A DNA stretch of 64,000 bases, from assembly GCF_009876115.1 (NCBI RefSeq), contig NZ_WWSY01000001.1, positions 186,001 through 250,000 of the forward strand, in the 5' to 3' direction. Shown here piece after piece: positions 1 to 8,092 of this stretch (within the stretch, counting starts at the first letter, position 1; every line of letters starts with the position of its first letter). A program made the position numbers and the translations under genes. A model generated the notes under the pieces. It was not told the origin of the DNA and ran no database searches. It saw only the letters and a list, made by a program, of their open reading frames with translations. The stretch is from Collinsella aerofaciens (GTDB taxonomy: Bacteria > Actinomycetota > Coriobacteriia > Coriobacteriales > Coriobacteriaceae).

Positions 1-141
1 CAATACGCGGTTTACTGGTGGCCATGGGTGTGTCCCTTCGATATGCGAGCATTCATCAACAGATGAGAGATAATCTACGTAAGAGGATTATCCCCCATAC
101 AGCTCAAATATGCCCCGCATCATGAAGAACGCACGACTGCC

Positions 142-1449
142 CTACCGCGACTTAGGGTGCTTCTTCTTATTGAGCGCCGACAGAGATACGCGGATACCGT
201 CGCCCGTCTGGCGCACATAGGCTTTATGAGCCGGCTTAGCGGTCCCAGAAGCCTTCTGAGCGTGCTTCCTGGGATCAACGGTAACAGCATTCGTGGGGTG
301 CGGCTTAGTGGGCGCAGAGGGCGTCTGAGGCTCGCGGCCGAGCTTGCGCATCACGCGATCCCAGCGCGCATGGATGCTCTCGTTGTGGGCGCTCTTAAGG
401 CCCAGCAGGGGCGCAGCCAAAATGGTCGGCGCGATAAACGTAATGAGACGCCACAGCAGATAGCCGGCGGTCGAAGCCGACCCAAAGAAATGACCCAAGA
501 ACAAAGCAAAGCCGCCCTCAGCGCCACCAGTTCCACCGGGCAAGGGAACCGCAGAGCTCAGCAGCTGGACAAAGGCGCTCGCGGCCATGACCGAGAAAAA
601 GTCGACCTCGTGGTGGCCAAAGGCGAGCATCAGAAAATACGGCACCAGATAGAAAAACGCGAGCTGCAGCATGGTGATAAACACGGTGAGCAGCATGGAA
701 GAAAAATGTCCGGCCGAAAGCTTGAACTTCTCGGAGAAGGAGTAGATCTCGCCATCGACAAACGAGCGCCATCCATCGATCTTAGTGGCCGAGACACCTA
801 TGCGCTCGAGCCAATTGATGATGCAATGGGCGACGCGCGTGACGGTCTTAGGCATGAGCGCGACGGCGAAGATGCCGAGCAGGATGCAGCAGTGACCGCC
901 AAAACTAAAGACGCACAGCAGCGTCATGTCGCCATAGCGCTCGGCAAAAAACGGCATGCGAGCAAGCAATAGGATAGCGCCCCAGGCAACGAGGCCAAAC
1001 TGATACACAATAAATCGGGTGAACTGCGTGGCACCCGCTTCGCCCACGTTTTGGCCCGCTTTGGTCAGGCGGTAGATCTGGGCAGGCGTAGAGCCCATCA
1101 TCATGGGCGTCAGGTTGCCAAAGAAGATGCCACTCGCCTCGACCGAGATCAGGTCGCGAATGCCGACGGGTGAATTGGGGTCGAGCCAGACGGCGATCGC
1201 ATAGGCCACAATGCCAAAGAACAGATACATAAACATGCAAAGACACGCGACAACGAGCCAGGGCGCCTGGACGCTCGACATAGCAGCCCAGAACTGCCCC
1301 ATCTGCCCGGTTACCACCAGATAGACGATATAACCCACCAGCACAACGCCGATAAAGATTGCGCCGCGGCGTGCGCTCTTATTGTCATCGCCGCCCGAGG
1401 CCTCAACCTCGACCTGGGGCTTGGACGTATGCTGAGAGGACTCCGTCAT
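142..1449 (-). CDS. Flippase-like integral membrane protein (LPG synthase TM-domain family)
   Basis: 435-residue polytopic membrane protein of the lysylphosphatidylglycerol-synthase transmembrane family (YbhN/AglD-like, PF03706 type). After a short polar N-terminus there are about eight hydrophobic segments, the family-like FFGNLTPMMMGSTPAQ around residue 110 and the VPLPGGTGGAEGGF motif around residue 305; a basic, Pro/Lys/Thr-rich cytosolic tail of about 70 residues follows. No soluble aminoacyl-transferase domain is present, so it is not a full MprF; a lipid or lipid-linked sugar flippase role is inference. The start at 1449 was chosen because AGAAGGAG lies 6 nt upstream; an upstream in-frame ATG at 1515 has no such site. 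It stands alone, downstream of the terminated tRNA-Glu. Confidence 0.85.
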   Translation of the reverse strand: MTESSQHTSKPQVEVEASGGDDNKSARRGAIFIGVVLVGYIVYLVVTGQMGQFWAAMSSVQAPWLVVACLCMFMYLFFGIVAYAIAVWLDPNSPVGIRDLISVEASGIFFGNLTPMMMGSTPAQIYRLTKAGQNVGEAGATQFTRFIVYQFGLVAWGAILLLARMPFFAERYGDMTLLCVFSFGGHCCILLGIFAVALMPKTVTRVAHCIINWLERIGVSATKIDGWRSFVDGEIYSFSEKFKLSAGHFSSMLLTVFITMLQLAFFYLVPYFLMLAFGHHEVDFFSVMAASAFVQLLSSAVPLPGGTGGAEGGFALFLGHFFGSASTAGYLLWRLITFIAPTILAAPLLGLKSAHNESIHARWDRVMRKLGREPQTPSAPTKPHPTNAVTVDPRKHAQKASGTAKPAHKAYVRQTGDGIRVSLSALNKKKHPKSR

Positions 1450-1555
1450 GAGACTCCTTCTAACAGTCAAAATATCTTGGTTATTGTACCCGTAAGGGCC
1501 ATAAGCAGAACGCAAAGCTCTTGTTCAAACGGGAATGACAGACAGTTGTTTGATA

Positions 1556-1591
1556 ATAAAAAACCCGGCCTTCCGTGGAAAGACCGGGTAT
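1556..1591 (-). terminator. Intrinsic terminator of tRNA-Glu
   Basis: On the minus strand ACCCGG...CCGGGT and TTCC/GGAA arms form a hairpin followed directly by six T. It lies just past the tRNA 3' end. Confidence 0.85.
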
Positions 1592-1599
1592 CAGATGCG

Positions 1600-1676
1600 T
1601 GGTAGCCCGTACCAGATTCGAACTGGTGATCTCCGCCTTGAGAGGGCGGCGTCCTAAACCGCTAGACGAACGGGCC
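1600..1676 (-). tRNA. tRNA-Glu (anticodon CUC)
   Basis: Full cloverleaf: acceptor GGCCCGT pairs with ACGGGCT (G1-U72 wobble), anticodon stem CCGCC/GGCGG encloses the loop CTCTCAA giving anticodon CUC, and the T-arm contains GTTCGAATC. The 3' CCA is encoded. The 5' half resembles bacterial tRNA-Glu (TTCGTCTAG). The tRNA nucleotidyltransferase gene lies directly upstream. Confidence 0.95.
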
Positions 1677-1710
1677 ACATGACATCTGCACTGCCGTGCT
1701 GCGAGGAAAT

Positions 1711-1739
1711 ATATTACGGGACAAAAAACATCAGCGCAA
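1711..1739 (-). promoter_or_regulatory. Probable promoter of tRNA-Glu
   Basis: Minus strand: TTGCGC (1734-1739) and TAATAT (1711-1716) separated by 17 nt, about 35 bp before the tRNA 5' end. Confidence 0.6.
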
Positions 1740-1804
1740 GAAGAAATTCCAAATTGCCGAAAAAATTGTCGGCAGGTTATGGAACGCGCAGGTCAACTGG
1801 TTAG

Positions 1805-3199
1805 CTAGTTCAAGTTGAGATGAGCCAGGAGGGCTTCGCGGTTGTTGGGGATGTTGTCCTCGATCACGGCGTCGAGGGCGGCGTTGAGAAGCTGTCCCAG
1901 CTCCGGCCCCGGCTTGACGCCGGCGCGGATCAGGTCGCCACCATTGATGGCAAGCATCTTGAGTGTATAGGGCTCCCCCGCCTGCAGCAGATCGTGGGCG
2001 AGCGTACGCATCTCCTCGATCGTCTCGACGTAATAGAAGCACGAGGGCGCCTTGCCGAGCGTGTCGGCACGCTTAAGGTCCATGAGCTCGTCCATCAGAC
2101 GCGGCGTATCGACACCCTCGCCCGAAAGCGCGCGCATCATATTGAGCAGGCAGGAGCGCTCGGGGCGCAGCGGCTTGTCATGGTATTTGATCAGCAGGCA
2201 CACATCGCGGACCAAATCGTGCGAGAGCGCCAGGCGATCCATGATGACACGCGCCTTCTTGGCGCCGAGCTCGGGATGACCGTAGAAGTGGCCGCTGCCG
2301 TCGTGATCGACCGTAAAGCACTCGGGTTTGGAAACGTCGTGCAAAAACGCCGCCCACATAAGGCTCGACGAGGGCGCGACGCCGTCGCACAGCGCCAGCT
2401 CCCCTGCCACCGTCAGCACGCGGGCGATATGCTCGTAGACGTTAAACGCATGATAGACGCTGCGTTGATCAAACCCGCGAGCGGACGCGAGCTCGGGCAC
2501 GGCGGCGCAAACAAGCTCGGGGTAGCGCAGCATCGCGTCTCCCCCATGGCCGGTCGAAAGAATGCCCTCGAGCTCAATGCCCACGCGCTCGCGCGCCACA
2601 GCATCGAGCAGCGGCGCGCACTCGGCAAGCGCCTGTTTAGTCTTAGGCTCGATCATAAAATCCAGACGGCAGGCAAAACGCACCGCGCGCAGCATGCGAA
2701 GCGCGTCCTCGTTAAAACGACGCTTGGGATCTCCAACGGCGCGGATGAGCTTGCGGTCTAGGTCGCCCTGACCATCGTAGCGGTCGACAAGACCACGCTC
2801 GGGATGCCACGCCATGGCATTGACGGTAAAGTCGCGGCGCGCCAGATCATCCTCAAGCGAAGCGGCGCGCTCCACACTCTGAGGATGACGACCGTCGGTA
2901 TAGAAGCCGTCCAGGCGATAGGTGGTGACCTCAATGCGCTCGCCATCGCAAATAGCCGTAATGCCGCCAAATTTAATGCCCGACTCAACTACGGCAATAC
3001 CGGCGGCCTCGAGTGCCGCCTTGGACTCCTGCCACAGGCCGCTGCAGCACATGTCAACATCGTGGCTGGGGCGTCCCATCAGGGCATCACGTACCCAACC
3101 GCCCACGTACCAAGCCTCAAGACCTGCTGCCCCAAGCGCACGCAGGACACGGATAGAGGCATCGGTCGGCTGCGTACCGTTGAGCGAAACATTGCACAT
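1805..3199 (-). CDS. cca: CCA tRNA nucleotidyltransferase
   Basis: 464 residues. Adds or repairs the 3'-CCA end of tRNAs. The N-terminal class II nucleotidyltransferase head is clear: YVGGWVRDALMGR around residues 31-43 and the metal-binding DxD pair in HDVDMC around residue 50. The neck motifs RRDFTVNAMAWHP (about 126) and RFNEDALRMLRAVRF (about 160) follow, and an HD domain with FLHDVSKPE sits around residue 286. Length and layout fit the HD-containing actinobacterial/Bacillus type. Start supported by AGGAGG 9 nt upstream. It is monocistronic in the window. Some family members add only CC or only A; residues visible here do not settle that. Confidence 0.93.
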   Translation of the reverse strand: MCNVSLNGTQPTDASIRVLRALGAAGLEAWYVGGWVRDALMGRPSHDVDMCCSGLWQESKAALEAAGIAVVESGIKFGGITAICDGERIEVTTYRLDGFYTDGRHPQSVERAASLEDDLARRDFTVNAMAWHPERGLVDRYDGQGDLDRKLIRAVGDPKRRFNEDALRMLRAVRFACRLDFMIEPKTKQALAECAPLLDAVARERVGIELEGILSTGHGGDAMLRYPELVCAAVPELASARGFDQRSVYHAFNVYEHIARVLTVAGELALCDGVAPSSSLMWAAFLHDVSKPECFTVDHDGSGHFYGHPELGAKKARVIMDRLALSHDLVRDVCLLIKYHDKPLRPERSCLLNMMRALSGEGVDTPRLMDELMDLKRADTLGKAPSCFYYVETIEEMRTLAHDLLQAGEPYTLKMLAINGGDLIRAGVKPGPELGQLLNAALDAVIEDNIPNNREALLAHLNLN

Positions 3200-3293
3200 G
3201 CCTATGGCCTCCTGCGACTATCAAATTGGCTATCGATTGCGTCTGCAAGAAGTCTAGCAAGAAACAGCCTCCACTGCACACGCAAGTCCGATA

Positions 3294-3330
3294 AACAAAA
3301 ACGCATCCGTCCTGGTCTAAGACGGATGCG
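3294..3330 (-). terminator. Intrinsic terminator after first FruK-like gene
   Basis: Perfect 10-bp stem CGCATCCGTC/GACGGATGCG with a 9-nt loop, followed on the minus strand by TTTTTGTTT. It ends the PTS locus. Confidence 0.85.
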
Positions 3331-3363
3331 AAATAATTGAACTATTCAGGCAAGGTGCCGGAA

Positions 3364-4296
3364 CTAGCAAACCTGACGGATTGCAATACCCTTCTGATAC
3401 TCATCGACCTTGGCAAAATCGCCCAGACCCGGGCACTCGACCACGTTGGCGCCGGTGGCCATCGAGAGGCGCAGGGCATCCTCGACGCGCTCGGGGGCGT
3501 CGTGCCACACGGAAAGGAAGGCGGCCAGCGAGGAGTCGCCCGCGCAGACGGTCGACAGCAGCTTGACGTCGAAGGTGCGGTTGGCAAACCAGATGTGCTC
3601 GCCGTTGGAGAAGTACGCGCCGTCGCCGCCGAGCGTCAGCAGTACATTCTTAGCGCCCTTGGCGTGCAGCTCGGCCATGGCGCCCTTGACGGACTCGTCG
3701 TCGCCACCGCTCACCTTAATGCCAAAGATGTCGAGCAGCTCGTCGTCGTTAGGCTTAATGAGCAACGGCTCCATAGCAATGAGGTCGGCCAGCTGATGGC
3801 TCGAGATATCGAGCACGAACTCGGCGCCCTTCGCCTTCACGCGACGCAGGACCTCTGCCAGGAAGCTCTCGGAGGTGTTGGGGGGCAGCGAGCCGCTGAT
3901 AACCAGGCAGGTCATGTCATCGAGCGAATCGATAAGCTCAAACATCTCCTGCTCGTTGGCTTCGTTGATGGCGGCACCGGCGTTGACCATGTTGTACTCG
4001 GTGTCGGGACCGGCGTTGAGGAACACGTTAACACGCGTGATGCCGTCAGTCCACACGGGCTTGACGGGCACGCCCAGGGCCTCGGCGCCCTTAACGATAT
4101 ACTCACCCGAGAAGCCGGCGAAGAAGCCCAGGATCGTGGTGTCGACGCCGTAGTGGTCGAGCGTAAACGAAACGTTGAGACCCTTGCCGTTGGGGGTGTA
4201 GACAGCGTTACGGGTGCGGGTAACGGTGTTGGCGGACAAGCCATCGCAGGAGATGTTGTAGTCAATAGCGGGATTTGCAGTAAGCGTGTAAATCAT
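3364..4296 (-). CDS. fruK: PfkB-family hexose kinase, 1-phosphofructokinase-like (copy 1)
   Basis: 310 residues, usual FruK/LacC length. Expected to phosphorylate fructose 1-phosphate made by the adjacent FruA permease. The N-terminal IYTLTANPAIDY, the central VISGSLPPN and LLIKPND, and the C-terminal AGD catalytic motif (VCAGDSSLAAF near residue 250, Asp as base) are all seen. Two departures from the family consensus are visible: PGGKG is PNGKG and GAGDS is CAGDS. The start at 4296 is chosen because AAAGGA lies 8 nt upstream; an earlier ATG at 4311 would place that site inside the gene. It follows copy 2, which has its own terminator, so this gene probably has a separate promoter. Tagatose-6-phosphate kinase is an alternative activity. 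Confidence 0.85.
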   Translation of the reverse strand: MIYTLTANPAIDYNISCDGLSANTVTRTRNAVYTPNGKGLNVSFTLDHYGVDTTILGFFAGFSGEYIVKGAEALGVPVKPVWTDGITRVNVFLNAGPDTEYNMVNAGAAINEANEQEMFELIDSLDDMTCLVISGSLPPNTSESFLAEVLRRVKAKGAEFVLDISSHQLADLIAMEPLLIKPNDDELLDIFGIKVSGGDDESVKGAMAELHAKGAKNVLLTLGGDGAYFSNGEHIWFANRTFDVKLLSTVCAGDSSLAAFLSVWHDAPERVEDALRLSMATGANVVECPGLGDFAKVDEYQKGIAIRQVC

Positions 4297-4416
4297 GAAT
4301 GTTCCTTTCACGAAGCAACGTGTTAATGAAAGTATATTCCACGCTTCGGCAAAAGGCTACAACAACTCGGTGAACGGTGTGGAACGCGTGAAGCGCGGCT
4401 CCGAGGTTCGAGTGGG

Positions 4417-4455
4417 ACAAAAAACGGCGCCCCGGTCGAAACCGGGACGCCGTAT
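4417..4455 (-). terminator. Intrinsic terminator after second FruK-like gene
   Basis: CGGCG-CCCGGT / ACCGGG-CGCCG hairpin with a 4-nt loop, followed on the minus strand by TTTTTTGTCCCAC. It contains the recurring GTGGGACAAAA motif seen elsewhere in the window. Confidence 0.8.
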
Positions 4456-4479
4456 GCGCACGAGTTTGTCGTGTTTCGC

Positions 4480-5412
4480 TTACTTGCGATCGAGCTTGCG
4501 AACGGCAACGCGCTTGCTGTACTCGTCGACGTGACCAAAGTCGCCGATGCCGACGGACTCAGCAACGTTGGCGCCGGTGGCCATAGCGAGCTTCATGGCC
4601 TCCTCGACGTTGTCGCGATCCCTGTACCACTTGTGCAGGAACGCAGCGAGGGTGCAGTCGCCGGCGCAGACGGAAGAGACAAGCTTGATGTTGAACTCAC
4701 GCTTGGCATACCAGATGTCCTCGCCGTTGGAGAAGTAAGCGTCACCGCGGCTACCACGGGTGAGCAGCACGTTCTGGACGCCGGCCTCGTGAGCCAGCTT
4801 CATGGCAACGCGGACCTCGTCGTCGGTGTCGACCGGCACGCCGAAGATAGCCTTCATCTCGTGATGGTTCGGCTTAATGAGCAGCGGCTTCTTGTGAGCG
4901 AGCTCCTTGAGCTTGTCGGAGGACAGGTCCAGGACGACGTCGGCGCCACGGGCCTGAGCGTGCTCCATGACCTGAGCCAGGAAGTCGGGCGTAGCTTTGG
5001 GAGGCACGGAACCGGAGACGATCAGGCACTCAAGGTCGCCCGCGGTGTCCAGGATGTTGTAGAGCTCCTCCTGATGCTGCGGCGTGATCGGAGCACCGGG
5101 GTTCAGGATGCCGTACTCGTGCTGGCCATCGTTGACGTAGGTGTTGATGCGCGTGATACCGTCGGTCCAGACCGGGCGGCAGAGGCAACCCAGGTTCATG
5201 ACCTCCTCGACGATGAACTTGCCCGTGAAGCCGGCGAAGAAACCGAGCGCGACGGTGTCGACGCCCATCTTCTTAAAGGCGAAGGACACGTCGAGGCCCT
5301 TGCCGTTAGCCGTGTAGCTGGCCGAGCCGGTGCGGACGTTCTCGTCGGGCTCGAGCGGAGAGCTCGAAACCGTCATGTCGACAGCCGGGTTAGCGGTTAG
5401 CGTGTAGAACAT
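4480..5412 (-). CDS. PfkB-family hexose kinase, 1-phosphofructokinase-like (copy 2)
   Basis: 310 residues, a paralogue of the neighbouring kinase with matching motifs throughout: FYTLTANPAVDM at the N-terminus, VSGSVPPKATPDF in the middle, LLIKPNHHE, and VCAGDCTLAAF as the catalytic AGD loop. It carries ANGKG in place of PGGKG, and Cys replaces the first Gly of GAGD as in copy 1. Both substitutions therefore predate or accompany the duplication. GGGGG stands 8 nt before the ATG. It lies 74 nt downstream of ptsI and is probably cotranscribed with it. The two copies may have diverged in substrate (fructose-1-P versus another hexose phosphate), which the sequence alone cannot decide. Confidence 0.83.
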   Translation of the reverse strand: MFYTLTANPAVDMTVSSSPLEPDENVRTGSASYTANGKGLDVSFAFKKMGVDTVALGFFAGFTGKFIVEEVMNLGCLCRPVWTDGITRINTYVNDGQHEYGILNPGAPITPQHQEELYNILDTAGDLECLIVSGSVPPKATPDFLAQVMEHAQARGADVVLDLSSDKLKELAHKKPLLIKPNHHEMKAIFGVPVDTDDEVRVAMKLAHEAGVQNVLLTRGSRGDAYFSNGEDIWYAKREFNIKLVSSVCAGDCTLAAFLHKWYRDRDNVEEAMKLAMATGANVAESVGIGDFGHVDEYSKRVAVRKLDRK

Positions 5413-5439
5413 TTACAGTACCCCCTGTATATGTGAGGG

Positions 5440-5469
5440 CCGCGTGGCCGGCCCATTCCAACCACGCGG
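5440..5469 (-). other. Intercistronic hairpin between ptsI and kinase copy 2
   Basis: Perfect 8-bp stem CCGCGTGG/CCACGCGG with a 14-nt loop. There is no T tract on either side, so an mRNA processing or stabilising hairpin is more likely than a terminator. Confidence 0.45.
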
Positions 5470-5486
5470 TTACCTCTGATACCAAA

Positions 5487-7190
5487 TTAGCGAGCTGCGG
5501 ACTCGAGCAGTGCCTTGACCTCGGCAGCGGTGTTGCAGGCGAGCGCCTTCTCGGCGAGCTCGTCGCACTCGGCCTTGGTCCACTGGCTGATGGTCTTGCG
5601 GGCGCGCAGGATGGACGGAGCGCTCATCGAGAACTCCTCCAGGCCCCAGCTGATCAGCAGCGGCTCGAGCAACGGATCGGCAGCGGCCTCGCCGCACATA
5701 CCGACCATGATGCCGGCCTTCACGCCGCTCTCGATGATGTTCTTGAGCGAGCGGAGCACGGCGGGATAGTAAACCTGGTACAGGTTGGAGATGGTGTCGT
5801 TGCCACGGTCGGCGCACATGGTGTAGCCGATCAGGTCGTTGGTGCCGATGGAGAAGAAGTCGGCGACCTCGGCCAGGCGGTCAGCGAGCAGCGAGGCGGC
5901 AGGCGTCTCGACCATGATGCCAACCTCGATGTTCTCGTTGAACTTGCGACCCTCTTCGGTCAGCTCGGCCTTGCACTGCTCGACGAGCTCCTTGACAGCC
6001 AAGACTTCCTCGACGCAGGTGACGAGCGGGATCATGATCTTGACGTCACCGAAGGCGCTGGCGCGCAGCAGGGCGCGGAGCTGGACCTTGTACTGGTCGG
6101 GGTTGGCCAGGCAGTAACGCACGGCGCGGAAGCCCATGAAGGGGTTCTCTTCCTTGACCATGTGCAGGTACGGAATCTCCTTGTCGCCACCCACATCGAG
6201 CGTGCGGATGATGACCGGAGCGCCCTTGAGCGCGCTGGCGACCTTACGGTAGGCGTTGAACTGCTCCTCCTCGGAAGGAAGCTCAGCAGAGTCCATGAAC
6301 AGGAACTCGGAACGGAACAGGCCGATAGCCTCGGCGTCGTGATCGAGCGCGTTGGGCACGTCATCGGGGTTGCCGATGTTGCAGGCAATGATCTTCTTGA
6401 TGCCGTCGGCAGTCACGGACGGCTTGCCGCGGAAGGCCTCGAGAGCCGCCTTCTCGACAGCGAAAGCCTCGGCCTTGGCAGTGTAAGCGGCGAGCGTCTC
6501 CTCATCGGGATCGGCCTCGACGATACCCTTGCCACCGTCGACGACAACGGTCATGCCGTTGCGCAGTGCGGTGCAGCTGTTGGAAACCGAAAGGACAGCC
6601 GGAATCTCGAGGGCGCGCGCAATGATCGCGGAATGCGACGTGCGGCCACCGGTCTCGGTGACGATACCGGCAACATGGGCCTTATCGATCGTGGCGGTCA
6701 TGGACGGCGTGAGGTCGTGCACGACAACGACGGTATTCTCGGGCAGGACGGAGAGGTCGACGACCTCCTTGCCCAGCAGCTCGGCCAGAATACCGGTGCG
6801 GATGTCGGCGATGTCGGCCGCGCGCAGACGGAACATCTCGTCGTCCATGGACAGGAACATGTTCTCGAACATGGTCGAGGTGTCCATGAGCGCCTGCTCG
6901 GCGCAGGTACCGCCGTCAATGGCGGCGTTGATGGCGTCGGTCATGCCCGGGTCCTGAGCCAGGACAATGTGTCCACTCATGATCTCGGCCTCGGCCTCGC
7001 CCACCGTCTCCTTCATGTGGTCGGCCTGAGCCTGGGTCTTCTCGCAGAAGACCGAAAGAGCGGTCTGATAGCGCTCCTTCTCTGCTGCCGAATCAGCAAC
7101 CTCGTGCGGCTCAAACGTCAAGTCGGGATCGACGGCGACCATGACGGTGCCGATACCGATGCCCTCGGAAGCGTTGACTCCCTGATACAT
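5487..7190 (-). CDS. ptsI: PEP-protein phosphotransferase, PTS enzyme I
   Basis: 567 residues, normal enzyme I length. Transfers phosphate from PEP to HPr at the head of the sugar phosphotransferase chain in the cytoplasm. The active-site His is His186 in GGRTSHSAIIARALEIPAV. The C-terminal PEP-binding barrel shows IGLFRSEFLFM, RTLDVGGDKEIPY, NPFMGFRAVR, IGTNDL and the catalytic Cys in GMCGEAA near residue 500. Start at 7190 fits AGAGGA 6 nt upstream; an ATG at 7196 lies too close to that site. It sits 133 nt downstream of ptsH with a weak hairpin between them. Being the only enzyme I seen here, it may serve all PTS permeases of the cell. Confidence 0.96.
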   Translation of the reverse strand: MYQGVNASEGIGIGTVMVAVDPDLTFEPHEVADSAAEKERYQTALSVFCEKTQAQADHMKETVGEAEAEIMSGHIVLAQDPGMTDAINAAIDGGTCAEQALMDTSTMFENMFLSMDDEMFRLRAADIADIRTGILAELLGKEVVDLSVLPENTVVVVHDLTPSMTATIDKAHVAGIVTETGGRTSHSAIIARALEIPAVLSVSNSCTALRNGMTVVVDGGKGIVEADPDEETLAAYTAKAEAFAVEKAALEAFRGKPSVTADGIKKIIACNIGNPDDVPNALDHDAEAIGLFRSEFLFMDSAELPSEEEQFNAYRKVASALKGAPVIIRTLDVGGDKEIPYLHMVKEENPFMGFRAVRYCLANPDQYKVQLRALLRASAFGDVKIMIPLVTCVEEVLAVKELVEQCKAELTEEGRKFNENIEVGIMVETPAASLLADRLAEVADFFSIGTNDLIGYTMCADRGNDTISNLYQVYYPAVLRSLKNIIESGVKAGIMVGMCGEAAADPLLEPLLISWGLEEFSMSAPSILRARKTISQWTKAECDELAEKALACNTAAEVKALLESAAR

Positions 7191-7240
7191 TCCCATTCCT
7201 CTCTCCGTGTCATGTGATAAAGCGTTTTGCCATATCCATG

Positions 7241-7278
7241 ACAAAAGAGCGCAGCTACCTTACAACAGGTCACTGCGC
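7241..7278 (-). terminator. Possible attenuating hairpin between ptsH and ptsI
   Basis: Minus strand: GCGCAG..ACCT..AGGT..CTGCGC forms a 6+4 bp stem with a 2-nt internal mismatch, followed by TCTTTTGT. The T tract is imperfect, so partial read-through rather than full termination is likely. Confidence 0.4.
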
Positions 7279-7323
7279 CCCCAAATATGAACTTAGTTGT
7301 TCAACATGCGACCCGTTTGAGTT

Positions 7324-7587
7324 CTACTCGCCAAGACCGCTCTTGATGAGCTCGATGGCAGCAGCCAGAGCCTCGGCCTCGTCAGCGCCGTCGCACTTTA
7401 CCTCGACCTCGGTACCGCAGGGGATACCAGCAGCCATGAGAGCCATCGGGGACTTGCCGTTGACCTCCTTCTCGGGGGTGACGACCGTCACGTCACAGGC
7501 GTACTTGCCCATGGTGGAGGCGAACAGACCAGCCGGACGCATGTGCAGACCCTGAGGATTAACGAGGGTAGCCTTCTCAGAAACCAT
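7324..7587 (-). CDS. ptsH: Phosphocarrier protein HPr
   Basis: 87 residues, standard HPr size. Carries phosphate from enzyme I to the EIIA domain of FruA and other permeases. Catalytic His15 lies in NPQGLHMRPAG, and Ser46, the regulatory site of HPr kinase in Gram-positives, is present in VNGKSPMALMAAG. The start is fixed by AAAAAGGAG 6 nt upstream; an in-frame upstream extension to 7644 lacks any coding character. It is preceded by a 500-bp gene-free region holding its promoter, a large palindrome and the fruA terminator, so ptsH-ptsI is transcribed separately from fruA. No HPr kinase gene is in the window. Confidence 0.96.
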   Translation of the reverse strand: MVSEKATLVNPQGLHMRPAGLFASTMGKYACDVTVVTPEKEVNGKSPMALMAAGIPCGTEVEVKCDGADEAEALAAAIELIKSGLGE

Positions 7588-7654
7588 AATTGACTCCTTT
7601 TTGTGTTTAACCCCTGTCATGCATGTGGCAGGAGTCAGATTCACGACGTTGTTT

Positions 7655-7683
7655 ATATTAACTCACATCAAACGGTTTTTCAT
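7655..7683 (-). promoter_or_regulatory. Candidate ptsH promoter
   Basis: Minus strand ATGAAA (7678-7683) and TAATAT (7655-7660) spaced 17 nt, about 70 bp upstream of the ptsH ATG. The 5' leader also holds a short dyad CCTGTCA...TGGCAGG near 7613-7632. Confidence 0.45.
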
Positions 7684-7724
7684 TGTGTTTCAGACGAATT
7701 ATTGGACAGATGTGTTTGTCGTCC

Positions 7725-7853
7725 GCTTGCTCGCCGGGCGGGGCGATTAAGTTTGCTGCTCTACAGTCCTGCGCAAGACGGAAAGCACATTAAGTGCTTT
7801 CCTTTGCGTGCGGAACTCGCGACAAACTTAATCGCCCCGCCCGGCGAGCAAGC
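7725..7853. repeat. 129-bp nested palindrome upstream of ptsH
   Basis: Two perfect 31-nt inverted arms (7725-7755 and 7823-7853; left arm begins GCTTGCTCGCCGGGCGGGGC) flank 67 nt. Inside, GGAAAGCAC/GTGCTTTCC (7780-7802) forms a second 9-bp stem with loop ATTAA, extended by GCGCAA/TTGCGT. No T tract follows on either strand, so it is not an ordinary terminator. It lies upstream of the ptsH promoter, in the gap 7588-8092 that has no credible gene. Confidence 0.9.
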
Positions 7854-7964
7854 TGCGGGAACATGCTTCCGTCCAAGAAATATCGTGCAAAAGGAATTCT
7901 GGCTGAATTATTGTTCGCGTGGGTGATTCAGTCGATGAGGGCTATTTATGCCCTGTTGGGGACT

Positions 7965-8014
7965 AAGGAGTGTCCCGGGGTGCCGGCAGGAAAGGAACAT
8001 CCCTGAGTGCCGGG
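7965..8014. repeat. Imperfect tandem repeat, 27-nt period
   Basis: Two 23-nt units, both of form AAGGA-nnn-TCCC-n-G-n-GTGCCGG, start at 7965 and 7992 and match at 17 of 23 positions. They include a CCGGCA/TGCCGG dyad. Located between the palindrome and the fruA terminator; function unknown. Confidence 0.5.
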
Positions 8015-8021
8015 TGGTATG

Positions 8022-8060
8022 AAAAAAGGCGAGGACCCGTAGGGAGTCCTCGCCTTTGTT
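8022..8060 (-). terminator. Intrinsic terminator of fruA
   Basis: Perfect 12-bp stem AAAGGCGAGGAC/GTCCTCGCCTTT with a 9-nt loop; six T follow on the minus strand. It separates fruA from ptsH. Confidence 0.9.
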
Positions 8061-8092
8061 ACAGGGGGCGATGTTATTCGCGTACTGTGGGA

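Noticed and set aside
1..141. Possible gene or terminator before the flippase-like gene stop
   Set aside because: Only a weak GATAATC/GGATTATC dyad (about 69-95) without a T tract is visible.
7603..7926. Plus-strand frame across the ptsH upstream region
   Set aside because: It crosses the large palindrome, has no ribosome site and no protein-like composition.
7588..8092. CRISPR array or riboswitch in the PTS gap
   Set aside because: Repeats are a single inverted pair and one imperfect tandem pair, not regularly spaced units; no known riboswitch consensus was recognised.
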